This document shows, in pieces, positions 53,215 through 61,741 of a DNA stretch of 64,000 nucleotides. The notes beneath the pieces are model-generated. The model made no database searches. It had not been told where the DNA came from and saw only the letters and a program-made list of their open reading frames with translations. A program made the translations under genes and the position numbers. The DNA lies in NCBI GenBank assembly GCA_965657965.1, contig CBFHQM010000004.1, positions 100,260-164,259 of the forward strand, given 5' to 3'. The first letter of the stretch is position 1. Each line of letters opens with the position of its first letter. Origin of the DNA: UBA8752 sp965657965 (GTDB lineage: Bacteria > Bacteroidota > Bacteroidia > Flavobacteriales_D > Sanyastnellaceae).

Positions 53215-54741
53215 ATGGCCAAACCTCCACACTTCAAGATTGGCACTCGCGGCAGTGATCTCGCCCTGTGGCAAGCCCACTACACCCGAGACCTCATTGA
53301 ATCTCACGGTGGCACCTGCGACATCACTGTGCTGTCCACTCAAGGAGACCGGGAGCAAATTCAAGCGTTCGAGAAACTCGAAGGCAAAGGTTTTTTTACC
53401 AAAGAGATTGAGCAGGCCCTTCTCGAGGAGCGCGTGGATCTGGCTGTGCACAGCCACAAAGACCTTGAGACCCGTCAGCCCGATGGGTTGACCATCGCCG
53501 CCGTTCCGCCCCGTGCTGCAGCCACAGACATTCTGTTGATTCGTCCCAACTCTCAGGCGCATCAAGCTTGGTTGCCCCTGAGCCAAGGCGCCAAGGTGGG
53601 CACCTCCTCGGTGCGACGCCGTGATCAACTTCTGTTGCTTCGACCAGACCTCGACATTCAAGCCTTGCGAGGCAATGTGCCCACACGAATCGATCGTCTT
53701 CGCGCAGGACTTTATGATGCCATTGTCCTCGCCTCTGCTGGCGTTCAAAGACTTGAGTTGGACTTGAGCGACCTGATCCAAGTTGAACTCAAACCCAGGT
53801 GGTTCGTTCCCGCGCCCGCTCAAGGCGCTTTGGCGTGGCAAATGCGGTCAAACGACCCAAAAATCAACTGGCTTCGTGCGCACTCGCACGANNNNNNNNN
53901 NNNNNNNNNNNNNNNNNNNNNNNNNNNNNNNNNNNNNNNNNNNNNNNNNNNCCAACTTCCGTTTGGAGCCCATCAAAAAGACACTTCCGCACTTCTTCGC
54001 TGTTTTCTCCAAGGTCCCACCGGACCTCTGCGCATCTTGGCCAAGGACGCCGATTCTGCCTTGCATCTGTTGAACGCTCCTCAGCGTCAGCGGATCCTCG
54101 TTACCCGGACGCCCCGCGCTCATGATGTCCTGCACCGGCTTGCGGACGCTGCACAATGTCCTTTGATCGAGTGGCCAGTCGCCAAGCCGAAGACATTGGA
54201 CAATGCACTTCCGCCATCTTGGGACGCAGCCAAACCCAATTGGGTTTGGCTCAACAGCCCCGGCGCAGCGCGCATGGCCACACCTTGGCTCGAACAACAC
54301 CCCGGCATTCATATTGCTGTTCCCGGTTCCGGCACCGCTGAATCCATTCCCGTTTCTTATCAGCAAGGCCTTGCGTTTTGCGGCGATGGAGATCCCGTTA
54401 CCAGCTGGGCCGCCTTTTCTCAAGACAGAACACCCCAAGATCACATCGCCATTCCACACAGCGACCGTTCCTTGACCCGTTGGGCCAACGAACCCTGTGC
54501 GGCACGGATTTCCGCTTGGGCCCACTACGGACTGGACATTGAAACTGCAACGCCCCCAGAAAGCGATGTGGTCTGCTTCACCTCTCCTTCCAATGTTCAC
54601 CATTGGCCAGGACAACAACCATCACGCGTCGTGGCCATCGGACAGACCACCTCTGCGGCACTCAAAGAAAGAGGCTGGGCACACAAAGTAGCGCGCCATC
54701 CCGACGCATTTGGCCTTTGGGAAGCCCTTCAGTTGGACTAA
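53215..54741 (+). CDS. hemC: Hydroxymethylbilane synthase fused to uroporphyrinogen-III synthase (HemC-HemD)
   Basis: A 508-residue protein. Residues 1-about 290 are HemC: IGTRGSDLALWQAHYTRD, GKGFFTKEIEQALLEERVDLAVHSHKDLET, VGTSSVRRRDQLLLLRPDLDI, LRGNVPTRIDRLR, and PAPAQGALAW. Residues about 280-508 look like HemD: RILVTRTPRAHDVL, WVWLNSPGAARMATPWL, VCFTSPSNVHHW and VVAIGQTTSAAL. A 60-base N run (53892-53951) sits just before QLPFGAH, where the dipyrromethane cofactor Cys should be, so the key residue is not visible. It follows hemA after 3 bases. The fusion would make uroporphyrinogen III in one chain. Confidence 0.85.
   Translation: MAKPPHFKIGTRGSDLALWQAHYTRDLIESHGGTCDITVLSTQGDREQIQAFEKLEGKGFFTKEIEQALLEERVDLAVHSHKDLETRQPDGLTIAAVPPRAAATDILLIRPNSQAHQAWLPLSQGAKVGTSSVRRRDQLLLLRPDLDIQALRGNVPTRIDRLRAGLYDAIVLASAGVQRLELDLSDLIQVELKPRWFVPAPAQGALAWQMRSNDPKINWLRAHSHXXXXXXXXXXXXXXXXXXXXXQLPFGAHQKDTSALLRCFLQGPTGPLRILAKDADSALHLLNAPQRQRILVTRTPRAHDVLHRLADAAQCPLIEWPVAKPKTLDNALPPSWDAAKPNWVWLNSPGAARMATPWLEQHPGIHIAVPGSGTAESIPVSYQQGLAFCGDGDPVTSWAAFSQDRTPQDHIAIPHSDRSLTRWANEPCAARISAWAHYGLDIETATPPESDVVCFTSPSNVHHWPGQQPSRVVAIGQTTSAALKERGWAHKVARHPDAFGLWEALQLD
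53892..53951. other. Assembly gap (60 N) inside hemC-hemD
   Basis: Run of N. Hides about 21 residues, including the expected HemC cofactor cysteine region. Frame is maintained for the stated length. Confidence 0.98.
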
Positions 54742-54798
54742 CACAGAACGTTTTTCGGGCAACGGCGCATCGAATTCACAACGACTCCCTGCACATAG

Positions 54799-54830
54799 TT
54801 TTCAACCCTGACCGAAATCACGTACCTTCG
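54799..54830 (+). promoter_or_regulatory. Candidate rplU-rpmA promoter
   Basis: TTTTC (54799-54803), a 19-base spacer, and TACCTTCG (54823-54830). The start codon is 25 bases downstream. The clearest example of the TTTTC/TAnnTTCG layout. Confidence 0.5.
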
Positions 54831-54854
54831 CACCCCTCAAAAAAAGGGTTCATT

Positions 54855-55259
54855 ATGTACGCCATCGTAGAAATTGCAGGGCACCAGTATAAGGTACAGC
54901 AAGATCAACGGCTCTATGTGAACCGTCTGAAGCACGAGGAAGGTGAAAAGGTCAGCTTTGACCAAGTCCTTCTTGTTGATGACGGAAGCAAAGTATCCGT
55001 TGGCGCCCCCGCAGTCCCAGGCGCAGCCGTGAATGCCACGGTTGAACGCCATTTGAAAGGTGACAAAGTGCTTGTCTTCAAAAAGAAGCGGCGCAAGGGT
55101 TACCAAAAACTGAACGGATTCCGTCCGTCTCTCACCGAGCTCGTGATCCAAGGCATCTCCTTGGGCGGCAAGGCCCCCAAGGCCAAAGCCAAGCCCAAAG
55201 CGAAGAAGGCCGAAGCTCCAGCGGATGCTGCCGAAGAGGCAAGCAAGAACGAAGAATAA
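54855..55259 (+). CDS. rplU: 50S ribosomal protein L21
   Basis: A 134-residue protein from ATG 54855: MYAIVEIAGHQYKVQQ at the N-terminus and KKRRKGYQKLNGFRPSLTELVI in the RNA-binding loop. The C-terminal tail (about 105-134) is Lys/Ala/Glu rich and longer than in E. coli L21 (103 residues). L21 binds 23S rRNA. Followed 15 bases later by rpmA in the usual order. Confidence 0.96.
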   Translation: MYAIVEIAGHQYKVQQDQRLYVNRLKHEEGEKVSFDQVLLVDDGSKVSVGAPAVPGAAVNATVERHLKGDKVLVFKKKRRKGYQKLNGFRPSLTELVIQGISLGGKAPKAKAKPKAKKAEAPADAAEEASKNEE

Positions 55260-55274
55260 GTAAACCCCAGAACC

Positions 55275-55538
55275 ATGGCTCACAAAAAGGCGGCGGCCTC
55301 GACCAAGAACGGCCGCGAATCCGAAAGCAAACGACTGGGCGTCAAAATCTATGGCGGCCAAGTGTGCATCGCAGGGAACATTCTTGTTCGCCAGCGCGGC
55401 ACCCAACACCACCCCGGTACCAACGTCGGCATCGGCAAAGACCATACTCTCTATGCGCTGACTGACGGCGTCGTAGAGTTCCGCCGTCGTCGCGGAAACA
55501 AGAGCTTCGTCTCCGTTGTGGAGGCAGCAGAAGCCTAA
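55275..55538 (+). CDS. rpmA: 50S ribosomal protein L27
   Basis: An 87-residue L27 starting MAHKKAAASTKNGRESESK, with GGQVCIAGNILVRQRGTQHHPGTNVGIGKDHTL in two adjacent conserved parts (GGQVCIAGNILVRQRG and GTNVGIGKDHTL). Its N-terminus reaches the peptidyl-transferase centre. Followed by a double hairpin terminator. Confidence 0.97.
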   Translation: MAHKKAAASTKNGRESESKRLGVKIYGGQVCIAGNILVRQRGTQHHPGTNVGIGKDHTLYALTDGVVEFRRRRGNKSFVSVVEAAEA

Positions 55539-55563
55539 GCTTCCCTCACAAGGGAATAAAAAA

Positions 55564-55627
55564 TGTGCACCTTCGGGTGCGGAAGGCGGTGCCCTCACCT
55601 GAAAAGGCGGGGGCACCGTTGTATTTT
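55564..55627 (+). terminator. Terminator after rpmA, preceded by a UUCG-loop hairpin
   Basis: Main stem CGGTGCCC / GGGCACCG (55587-55594 with 55611-55618) with an inner CCT/AGG pairing, followed by GTATTTTT. A small hairpin GCACC-TTCG-GGTGC at 55567-55580 precedes it. The serS start is at 55636. Confidence 0.75.
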
Positions 55628-55635
55628 TACACGAC

Positions 55636-56907
55636 ATGTTGACTCTCCAGGTTCTCCGAAACGAACGTGCTGCACTCGAAGCAGCGTTGACCAAGCGCGG
55701 TCTCGATGCCGCCCCGATTCTGAACCGCATCCTCGATCTTGACTTAGATCGACGGACCACCCAGAAAGAGGTTGACGACCTCAAAGCCCAGCAAAACTCA
55801 GCCAGTCAAGAAATTGGCGCGCTTTTCAAGGCAGGGAAAAAAGACGAAGCTGAAGCCCGTCGCGCCCAAATGGGTGAACTCAAACAGCAAATCCACACGC
55901 TCGATGAGAAACAGAAATCCCTCGTTGCTGCGCAAGAAACTGCACTTCTAGAATTGCCCAACCGTCCACACGACAGTGTCCCCGCTGGGCAAAGTGAAGC
56001 CGACAACGAAATTGTTTCCGAAGAAGGCACCAAGCCCACTTTGGACGATAGCGCAGTTCCCCACTGGGAGCTCGCCGACCGCTACAAGCTGATTGACTTC
56101 GAAGCCGGTGTCAAAATCACAGGGGCTGGTTTTCCAGTCTATCGCGGCAAAGGAGCCAAACTCCAGCGCGCCTTGATCCAGTTTTTCTTGGACAGGGCCG
56201 ATGCAGCTGGCTACGAAGAATTCATCCCCCCCCATCTGGTGAATCCAGATTCCGCGAGGGGAACTGGACAACTTCCGGACAAGGAAGGCCAGATGTACCA
56301 CAGTACGGAGGACGATCTCTATTTGATTCCGACGGCTGAAGTCCCCTTGACCAATCTGTTTAGAGGTGACCTGCTCAGTGCGGACGAGCTTCCCATTCAG
56401 CTATGTGGGTATACGCCTTGCTTTCGAAGAGAAGCGGGCTCTTATGGAAAAGACGTTCGCGGTCTCAACCGACTCCACCAATTCGACAAGGTTGAAATCG
56501 TGCGCTTTGAAAAGCCAGAAAACAGCTATGCTGCATTAGAGGGCATGGTCGAGCACGTGCGCGGACTGCTCCGAGAACTGGAGTTGCCCTTCCGAACACT
56601 CCGCCTCTGCGGCGGGGACCTCGGTTTCACTGCGGCCTTGACCTTTGACCTCGAGGTCTGGTCTGCCGCTCAATCCCGTTGGCTCGAAGTCTCCAGCGTA
56701 TCCAACTTCGAAACCTATCAAGCCAACCGTTTGCACTGCCGCTTCCGAAATTCGGAAGGCAAACCACAATTGGTACACACCTTGAATGGCAGCGCGTTGG
56801 CCCTGCCCCGCATTGTCGCAGCACTGCTCGAAAACCATCAGGCCCCAGATGGCATTCGCATCCCGAAAGCATTGCAACCCTATACCGGCTTTGACGTGAT
56901 CGCATGA
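55636..56907 (+). CDS. serS: Seryl-tRNA synthetase
   Basis: A 423-residue class II synthetase. The N-terminal coiled-coil arm spans about residues 25-105. Motif 2 is YTPCFRREAGSYGKDVRGLNRLHQFDKVE, seen here as FRREAGSYGKDVRGL and HQFDKVEIV. Motif 3 is TLNGSALALPRIVAALLENHQ in part (NGSALALPRIVAAL). It charges tRNA-Ser. The stop overlaps the next gene by 4 bases (ATGA). Confidence 0.97.
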   Translation: MLTLQVLRNERAALEAALTKRGLDAAPILNRILDLDLDRRTTQKEVDDLKAQQNSASQEIGALFKAGKKDEAEARRAQMGELKQQIHTLDEKQKSLVAAQETALLELPNRPHDSVPAGQSEADNEIVSEEGTKPTLDDSAVPHWELADRYKLIDFEAGVKITGAGFPVYRGKGAKLQRALIQFFLDRADAAGYEEFIPPHLVNPDSARGTGQLPDKEGQMYHSTEDDLYLIPTAEVPLTNLFRGDLLSADELPIQLCGYTPCFRREAGSYGKDVRGLNRLHQFDKVEIVRFEKPENSYAALEGMVEHVRGLLRELELPFRTLRLCGGDLGFTAALTFDLEVWSAAQSRWLEVSSVSNFETYQANRLHCRFRNSEGKPQLVHTLNGSALALPRIVAALLENHQAPDGIRIPKALQPYTGFDVIA

Positions 56908-57482
56908 CCTGTCGCCTTTGGATCTTTGGCCTATTGCTGCTGAGCGCATGCGGACCCCGACCTGGGGCTGAACACTTGAATGCCCTGCAACGACAATTGA
57001 CAGTCATCGACAGTGCCGCTGCTGTATTCAATGCAGCCCCGCACGATGCGGCCATACAGGCCCACCTTATTGCAGACAGCGCTTTGGCCGCCGTCGAGAC
57101 TCGAATGCAAGGATTGGTGGTCAACCTAGAACAAGGCAAACCCTTCTCCGACCTCGACGAGCGTCGTCGATTGCTCAAAAAACAACCCGGTCGTCAACGC
57201 CGCATCGCCCAAGAAATCGACCGGACCCGACGCCAAATCGGGAACCTGATTGAAGCCATCGTTGACGGTGCCAAAGTCGACGCCCTCGGAGCGCCCATGG
57301 ACCAGACTTACTTCGACGAGGCCACAGCCGACGAGATGCGCATTTCGACGCACCTTCTCGAAGAGATGAACATTGCGCTGGACTTCCTCCAACGCGGACT
57401 GTCCAATTTGGATGACCTCGTTTCCAAAGCGGACTCCACTTCTGCCGCGCTCTCGGCCCTTCCCAAAACCGAAAGCCCATGA
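56904..57482 (+). CDS. Small helical lipoprotein of unknown function
   Basis: A 192-residue protein with a lipobox (GLLLLSACGP, Cys at about residue 16). The rest is helical, rich in Ala, Leu, Asp and Arg, with likely coiled-coil parts (LDERRRLLKKQPGRQRRIAQE, read as two overlapping halves). No family is recognised. It begins inside the serS stop (ATGA) and ends overlapping the TPR gene (ATGA), so all three are coupled. A role in the envelope is inferred from the lipobox only. Confidence 0.7.
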   Translation: MTCRLWIFGLLLLSACGPRPGAEHLNALQRQLTVIDSAAAVFNAAPHDAAIQAHLIADSALAAVETRMQGLVVNLEQGKPFSDLDERRRLLKKQPGRQRRIAQEIDRTRRQIGNLIEAIVDGAKVDALGAPMDQTYFDEATADEMRISTHLLEEMNIALDFLQRGLSNLDDLVSKADSTSAALSALPKTESP

Positions 57483-59305
57483 AAGCCAACCTCCACGTTG
57501 CTGCAGGGTTGTTCCTTTTGATCCTTTGTGCGGCCTGCCCTTCAAAGGCCGTCGGCCAAAGCGACTTGGAGCTCGCGACGTATTACTACAATAGTGGTGC
57601 TTTCGAGCAAGCCCGATTGTATCTCGACAATCTGTACAAGCAGGACCCCTCCACCTACGACATGTTTTTGAACACGTTGTTGGAGCTCGAAGACTACGAT
57701 GCTGCAGAGAAACTGGTCAAGGCGCGACTCAAAAAACGCAGGGACAAAACCATGGCCCAAGTGGATTTGGGTTCCCTGTATTTGCGAATCGGGAGAGACG
57801 AAGAAGCCGCCACCGCTTTTCGGAGCGCGCTGGACGAACTGGCCGTCGGGCGCGGTCCCGCCAAACGTCTCGCAGACGCCTTCGTCAAACTGGATCAACT
57901 CGACCTCGCATTGGCCACCTATGAGAAAGCCATGCAAATGGGTTCCGATGGGTATGGCTACAATTACGAACTCGCCAACCTAAAAGGGCTGCGTGGGGAC
58001 TACGAGGGCATGGTGGACAGCTTCATGGCGCTGCTCCATGACCGCGCCAACTACCTCAGAACGGTCCAGAACAGCTTTAACCGCAACCTGCGCGTCTCCA
58101 CCGACGCCCGTCAAGCCGACATGGTTAGGCGCAAGGTCCTCAAAGCTTCTCAAACGTACCCCGAGGACACCGTCTTCCTTGAGTTGCTCGTCTGGGTATT
58201 CAACCAACAACGTGACTTCATGAGCGCCATGCCCCATGTTCGGGCCTTGGATGAGCGAAAAAACGAAGGGGGAAAACGACTCATGGAACTCGCCGAAGTC
58301 GCCGCCAAAAACAAGGACCTAGAAACGGCTTACGATTGTTATGCCCTGGTTTCGTCCAAAGGCCAAAGCTCCCCCCGATATGCCGAGGCCAGACAAGCCA
58401 TGCTCGGTGTACGCACCACTCAAGTCACAGAAACTTTCCCGCTCGACACAGCCACAGCTTTGGATTTGTCGGATCAATACAGAATCACCCTTATGGACTT
58501 GGGTGAATCACCAAAAACCGCCGGGCTCATGGCGGACTGGGCAACGCTTCTCGCTTTTCATCTCAACCAAGCCGATGCTGCCGAGGACATCCTCAATAAG
58601 GCGGTCAGTATGCCCGGACTTCCGCTGGAAAGGCGCAGTCAGTTCAAGTTGGCCCTCGGCGACATTTTGGTGTTCCAAGACGACGTTTGGGGAGCCTCCC
58701 TTCTGTTTAGTCAAGTGGACTTGGACCACAAAGAGGGCGTCCTTGGCCAACAAGCCAAGTTTAAAAATGCCCGGGTCAGCTACTACACAGGCGACTTCAA
58801 CTGGGCGCAAGCACAGCTGGATATTTTGAAGGCAAGCACCTCCAAATTGATTTCCAACGACGCCATCGACTTGAGTTTGCTCATCACAGACAACTTCAAC
58901 ATGGATACCCTCACGGCACCTATGGAGATGTTTGCTCGCGCCGATTTGTTGCGCTACCGCAACCAACGAACAGCGGCGTTGACCACCCTAGACTCATTGG
59001 TGCTTCGGTTTCCCGGTCACACACTGGAAGACGAAATCCTCTTGATTCGCGCGGAGATTGCAGTCCAACGGGGCAATTTTAATGACGCACTCGTCCACTA
59101 CGAGGACATTCTGGACCTCTACGCAATGGACATCCTCGCCGACGACGCCCTGTATGGAATGGCTTCCCTGCACGACAATCAATTGAACGATGCGCAGACC
59201 GCGCAATCGCTCTACGAGCGGCTGCTGACAGAGTTCCCGGGAAGTTTGTTCGTAGTGGAGGCCCGAAAGCGCTTTCGCACCCTTAGAGGAGACGTCCTAG
59301 ACTAA
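57479..59305 (+). CDS. Secreted tetratricopeptide-repeat protein
   Basis: A 608-residue protein with a signal peptide ending near SKAVGQ. TPR-like helix pairs run through most of the chain, for example YYYNSGAFEQARLYLDNL, VDLGSLYLRIGRDEEAATAF and LADAFVKLDQLDLALATYEKA. The last third (about 440-600) has further repeats. TPRs bind partner proteins; a periplasmic scaffold role is likely. It is coupled to the lipoprotein before it. Such TPR genes after serS are, from memory, common in flavobacteria. Confidence 0.85.
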   Translation: MKANLHVAAGLFLLILCAACPSKAVGQSDLELATYYYNSGAFEQARLYLDNLYKQDPSTYDMFLNTLLELEDYDAAEKLVKARLKKRRDKTMAQVDLGSLYLRIGRDEEAATAFRSALDELAVGRGPAKRLADAFVKLDQLDLALATYEKAMQMGSDGYGYNYELANLKGLRGDYEGMVDSFMALLHDRANYLRTVQNSFNRNLRVSTDARQADMVRRKVLKASQTYPEDTVFLELLVWVFNQQRDFMSAMPHVRALDERKNEGGKRLMELAEVAAKNKDLETAYDCYALVSSKGQSSPRYAEARQAMLGVRTTQVTETFPLDTATALDLSDQYRITLMDLGESPKTAGLMADWATLLAFHLNQADAAEDILNKAVSMPGLPLERRSQFKLALGDILVFQDDVWGASLLFSQVDLDHKEGVLGQQAKFKNARVSYYTGDFNWAQAQLDILKASTSKLISNDAIDLSLLITDNFNMDTLTAPMEMFARADLLRYRNQRTAALTTLDSLVLRFPGHTLEDEILLIRAEIAVQRGNFNDALVHYEDILDLYAMDILADDALYGMASLHDNQLNDAQTAQSLYERLLTEFPGSLFVVEARKRFRTLRGDVLD

Positions 59306-59307
59306 GG

Positions 59308-60219
59308 CTACCCCTTTGCGACCAACCGCACGCCGCTGAGTACCACCGCGCCGAAAAAAGCGTGAGACCATCCGATGAATTCTCCATCCAACCAGCCCCA
59401 GAGCAGGGCAAACAAAGGAATCACGTAGGTCACCGAACTGGCAAACAGCACGTTTGTTTTCTGAATCAACGCATTGAACAGAACCAAGGCCATGGCGGTG
59501 CCAATCACGGCCAGCACACCAACGGCCAAGAAAGCATGCCCGCCCTCCGGGTGAGTCTGCAAAGCGCTGACGCCTCCGCAGAGGACAAACCCCAAAGCGG
59601 AAGGCAGAGCAGTCATGGCCAAAGCCACGGCGCTAATGTCCATGGGCCGAACATCAGACAATCGGTTTCGAACCACATTGATGCTTAAGCCATAGCATGC
59701 AGTTGCCACCACCAACATGCCCGCAGCCAACCAATGCACCTCGCCCGCTCCATCTTTGAGTGACATTAATCCAACGGCACCCAAAAACCCGAGCATCAAT
59801 CCTGCAACCTGCCCTTTGCGTGCCCGGGTACCAAAAAACACCACAGCGATAATCAAAGTCCACAAGGGGCTTAGCGCATTGAGCATTCCCGCCATTGCAC
59901 TGGGCAAGTCCGTTTGGGCCAGAGCAAACAACATGGCCGGAATCAAACTGCCTATGAATCCATTAACGGCAAGAGCTCCCCAGATTTTCCTGTCCCAACT
60001 CCCAATCCTCTTCCATGCCACCGGCATGAACACCAGTCCCGCCAGCCCCATCCGGAGAAAACCCAATTGAACGCCATTCAAAACCGGCACTGAGCTTGGA
60101 GACCCATGCCAACCAAACAGCCCAATTTTCATGAGAATGAAAGAACTCCCCCAAACCGCAGCAAGCAGCAAAAGGAGAAAATGCTCGCTCAAATTGGGCC
60201 GGTTGATTTTAGACGTCAT
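59308..60219 (-). CDS. EamA/DMT-family transporter
   Basis: A 303-residue membrane protein with ten helices in two EamA halves, starting at LLLLAAVWGSSFILMKIG; the second half begins near VHWLAAGMLVVATACYGLS. It is a second DMT transporter in the window, clearly distinct from the one at 23455. Substrate unknown. It converges with the TPR gene and is divergent from the HMA lipoprotein gene. Confidence 0.86.
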   Translation of the reverse strand: MTSKINRPNLSEHFLLLLLAAVWGSSFILMKIGLFGWHGSPSSVPVLNGVQLGFLRMGLAGLVFMPVAWKRIGSWDRKIWGALAVNGFIGSLIPAMLFALAQTDLPSAMAGMLNALSPLWTLIIAVVFFGTRARKGQVAGLMLGFLGAVGLMSLKDGAGEVHWLAAGMLVVATACYGLSINVVRNRLSDVRPMDISAVALAMTALPSALGFVLCGGVSALQTHPEGGHAFLAVGVLAVIGTAMALVLFNALIQKTNVLFASSVTYVIPLFALLWGWLDGEFIGWSHAFFGAVVLSGVRLVAKG

Positions 60220-60265
60220 CGCGCTTGTTAACAGGCGACAGGCTCATGTGTTGTCGACTCAGCGC

Positions 60266-60273
60266 TAAATTCG
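60266..60273 (+). promoter_or_regulatory. Candidate -7 box for the HMA lipoprotein-ctaA operon
   Basis: TAAATTCG, matching TAnnTTCG, 20 bases before the ATG at 60294. No -33 TTG at normal spacing. Confidence 0.35.
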
Positions 60274-60293
60274 AACAGAAGAACACGTTGTAC

Positions 60294-60698
60294 ATGTCCA
60301 TTCTCGCTCCAACCTTCGGAAAACCCCAACAACTTATGCTCGGCTTGAGCATCGGGTTGGCGCTGCTCTCCAGCTGCACCCAATGCAACGTTGAGGTAGA
60401 GCACGTCAACAAAACAGGACAGGTTGAGGAAACTGTTGCACAGCTCGGAATCTCTGGCATGATGTGCGAAATCGCGTGCGTTTCAAAGGTCAGAAAAGAA
60501 CTGTATGATCTCCCGGGTGTCACTCGCGCAGACATCCAATTTAACGAGCACAATAAAGTGGACACCGCCCTGGTCGTGTTCGACCCCTCCGTGATTCAAG
60601 CCGAAACCTTGATTTCCACCGTAGAGGCCATCGGAGACGGGCTGTATGATGTGGAAACGGCTCAAGTGGTCCATTACGCACCCACAGCCTCCCGTTAA
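60294..60698 (+). CDS. HMA-type metal-binding lipoprotein with CxxxC
   Basis: A 134-residue protein starting at 60294 (MSILAPTF); an internal ATG at 60336 also works. A lipobox (LALLSSCTQC) ends the signal. The C-terminal domain (about 50-120) is a ferredoxin-like HMA fold with QLGISGMMCEIACVSKVRKEL and a conserved PGVTRADIQFNEH strand. The metal motif is MCEIAC (CxxxC), not the usual CxxC; variants of this kind are seen in Bacteroidota. HMA domains carry Cu+ or related ions. It is followed 2 bases later by ctaA. Confidence 0.75.
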   Translation: MSILAPTFGKPQQLMLGLSIGLALLSSCTQCNVEVEHVNKTGQVEETVAQLGISGMMCEIACVSKVRKELYDLPGVTRADIQFNEHNKVDTALVVFDPSVIQAETLISTVEAIGDGLYDVETAQVVHYAPTASR

Positions 60699-60700
60699 CC

Positions 60701-61741
60701 GTGTCGCAACCCAGCAGCCGTTCCCTGCACCTGATCCGGAAAACCTCCAGGGTCGCCTTTGTGTCGGCATTTTTAGTGGTCTTGGCCGGAAGTGTGGTCC
60801 GAATGACCGGGTCTGGAATGGGATGTCCCGATTGGCCTCAATGCTTTGGCTTAACCATCCCGCCAACCCAAGAAGCACAAGTCCGTTGGCAACCCGAATC
60901 TGAATACAACGCAGGCCGAATGATTCTCGAACGAGACTCATTGTGGACTTCACCAGCAGATCACCTTTCGGGCACTTCTTTTGAAGCGGATCGAGACAGC
61001 GGTTTGTGGCAACACTACACGCGTCACGATTACGCCCATTTCAATCCTTTTCACACGTGGGTTGAATTCATCAATCGACTTCTCGGCGCCTTTGCAGGAT
61101 TGCCCGCCCTCCTGCTGGTCGCATTGACGTTTCTTTTGGGCTTGCGACAAGGACATTGGCGCCCCTTGATTCCCGCCTTGGCCGCCCTACTGTCACTTGG
61201 TTTTGTAGCATGGCTGGGGAAAAAAGTCGTAGACGGCAATTTGATTCCTGGATCCATTACCCTACACATGCTCGGCGCACTGGCCATCCTGGGATTCCAG
61301 TTGGCCACCCTCCGCACCGCCGGGGCCACCTCACCACGCCTCCACAAGGTCTCCCGCACTTGGTTGGCCTTGGCGGGCCTGATCACCTTGGCACAACTGG
61401 TGTTCGGAACGCAAGTACGCGAAGCGGTGGACGACCTTGTCCATGCCGGGGTTGCCAGGGCGGATTGGCTCGACAACCTTCCATCTTGGTGGACTGCACA
61501 TCGCACTGCTTTCTGGGCCGTGCTCGCCGTACACGTCGCTTGGCTATGGCCTGGATTGCGCTCAGGCCAACCTACACGGTGGGAATGGATTGTGGTGATT
61601 CTCTTGGCAGCGCAATTCGCAACAGGACTGGCCTTTGGTCTCCTTGGCATGCCCGCAATGGCTCAACCCATCCACTTGTTGCTTGCGGTGGGACTGGTCC
61701 TCACCGACGGTTGGCTTCTCGGTGCAAGGCCACTTGAGTAA
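60701..61741 (+). CDS. ctaA: Heme A synthase (COX15/CtaA)
   Basis: A 346-residue membrane protein with about eight helices. Motifs: AFLVVLAGSVVRMTGSGMGCPDWPQCFG, seen as GSVVRMTGSGMGCPDWP, VEFINRLLGAFAG with a His-type heme ligand near, and LHMLGALAILGFQLAT. It oxidises heme O to heme A for cytochrome oxidase. The start is GTG at 60701, 2 bases after the HMA lipoprotein stop, so translation is probably coupled. Its 3' end overlaps the convergent YhhN-type gene by 41 bases. Confidence 0.93.
   Translation: MSQPSSRSLHLIRKTSRVAFVSAFLVVLAGSVVRMTGSGMGCPDWPQCFGLTIPPTQEAQVRWQPESEYNAGRMILERDSLWTSPADHLSGTSFEADRDSGLWQHYTRHDYAHFNPFHTWVEFINRLLGAFAGLPALLLVALTFLLGLRQGHWRPLIPALAALLSLGFVAWLGKKVVDGNLIPGSITLHMLGALAILGFQLATLRTAGATSPRLHKVSRTWLALAGLITLAQLVFGTQVREAVDDLVHAGVARADWLDNLPSWWTAHRTAFWAVLAVHVAWLWPGLRSGQPTRWEWIVVILLAAQFATGLAFGLLGMPAMAQPIHLLLAVGLVLTDGWLLGARPLE

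Noticed and set aside
52888..53841. 317-residue minus-strand frame across hemA and hemC
   Set aside because: Both plus-strand genes are well supported by conserved motifs.
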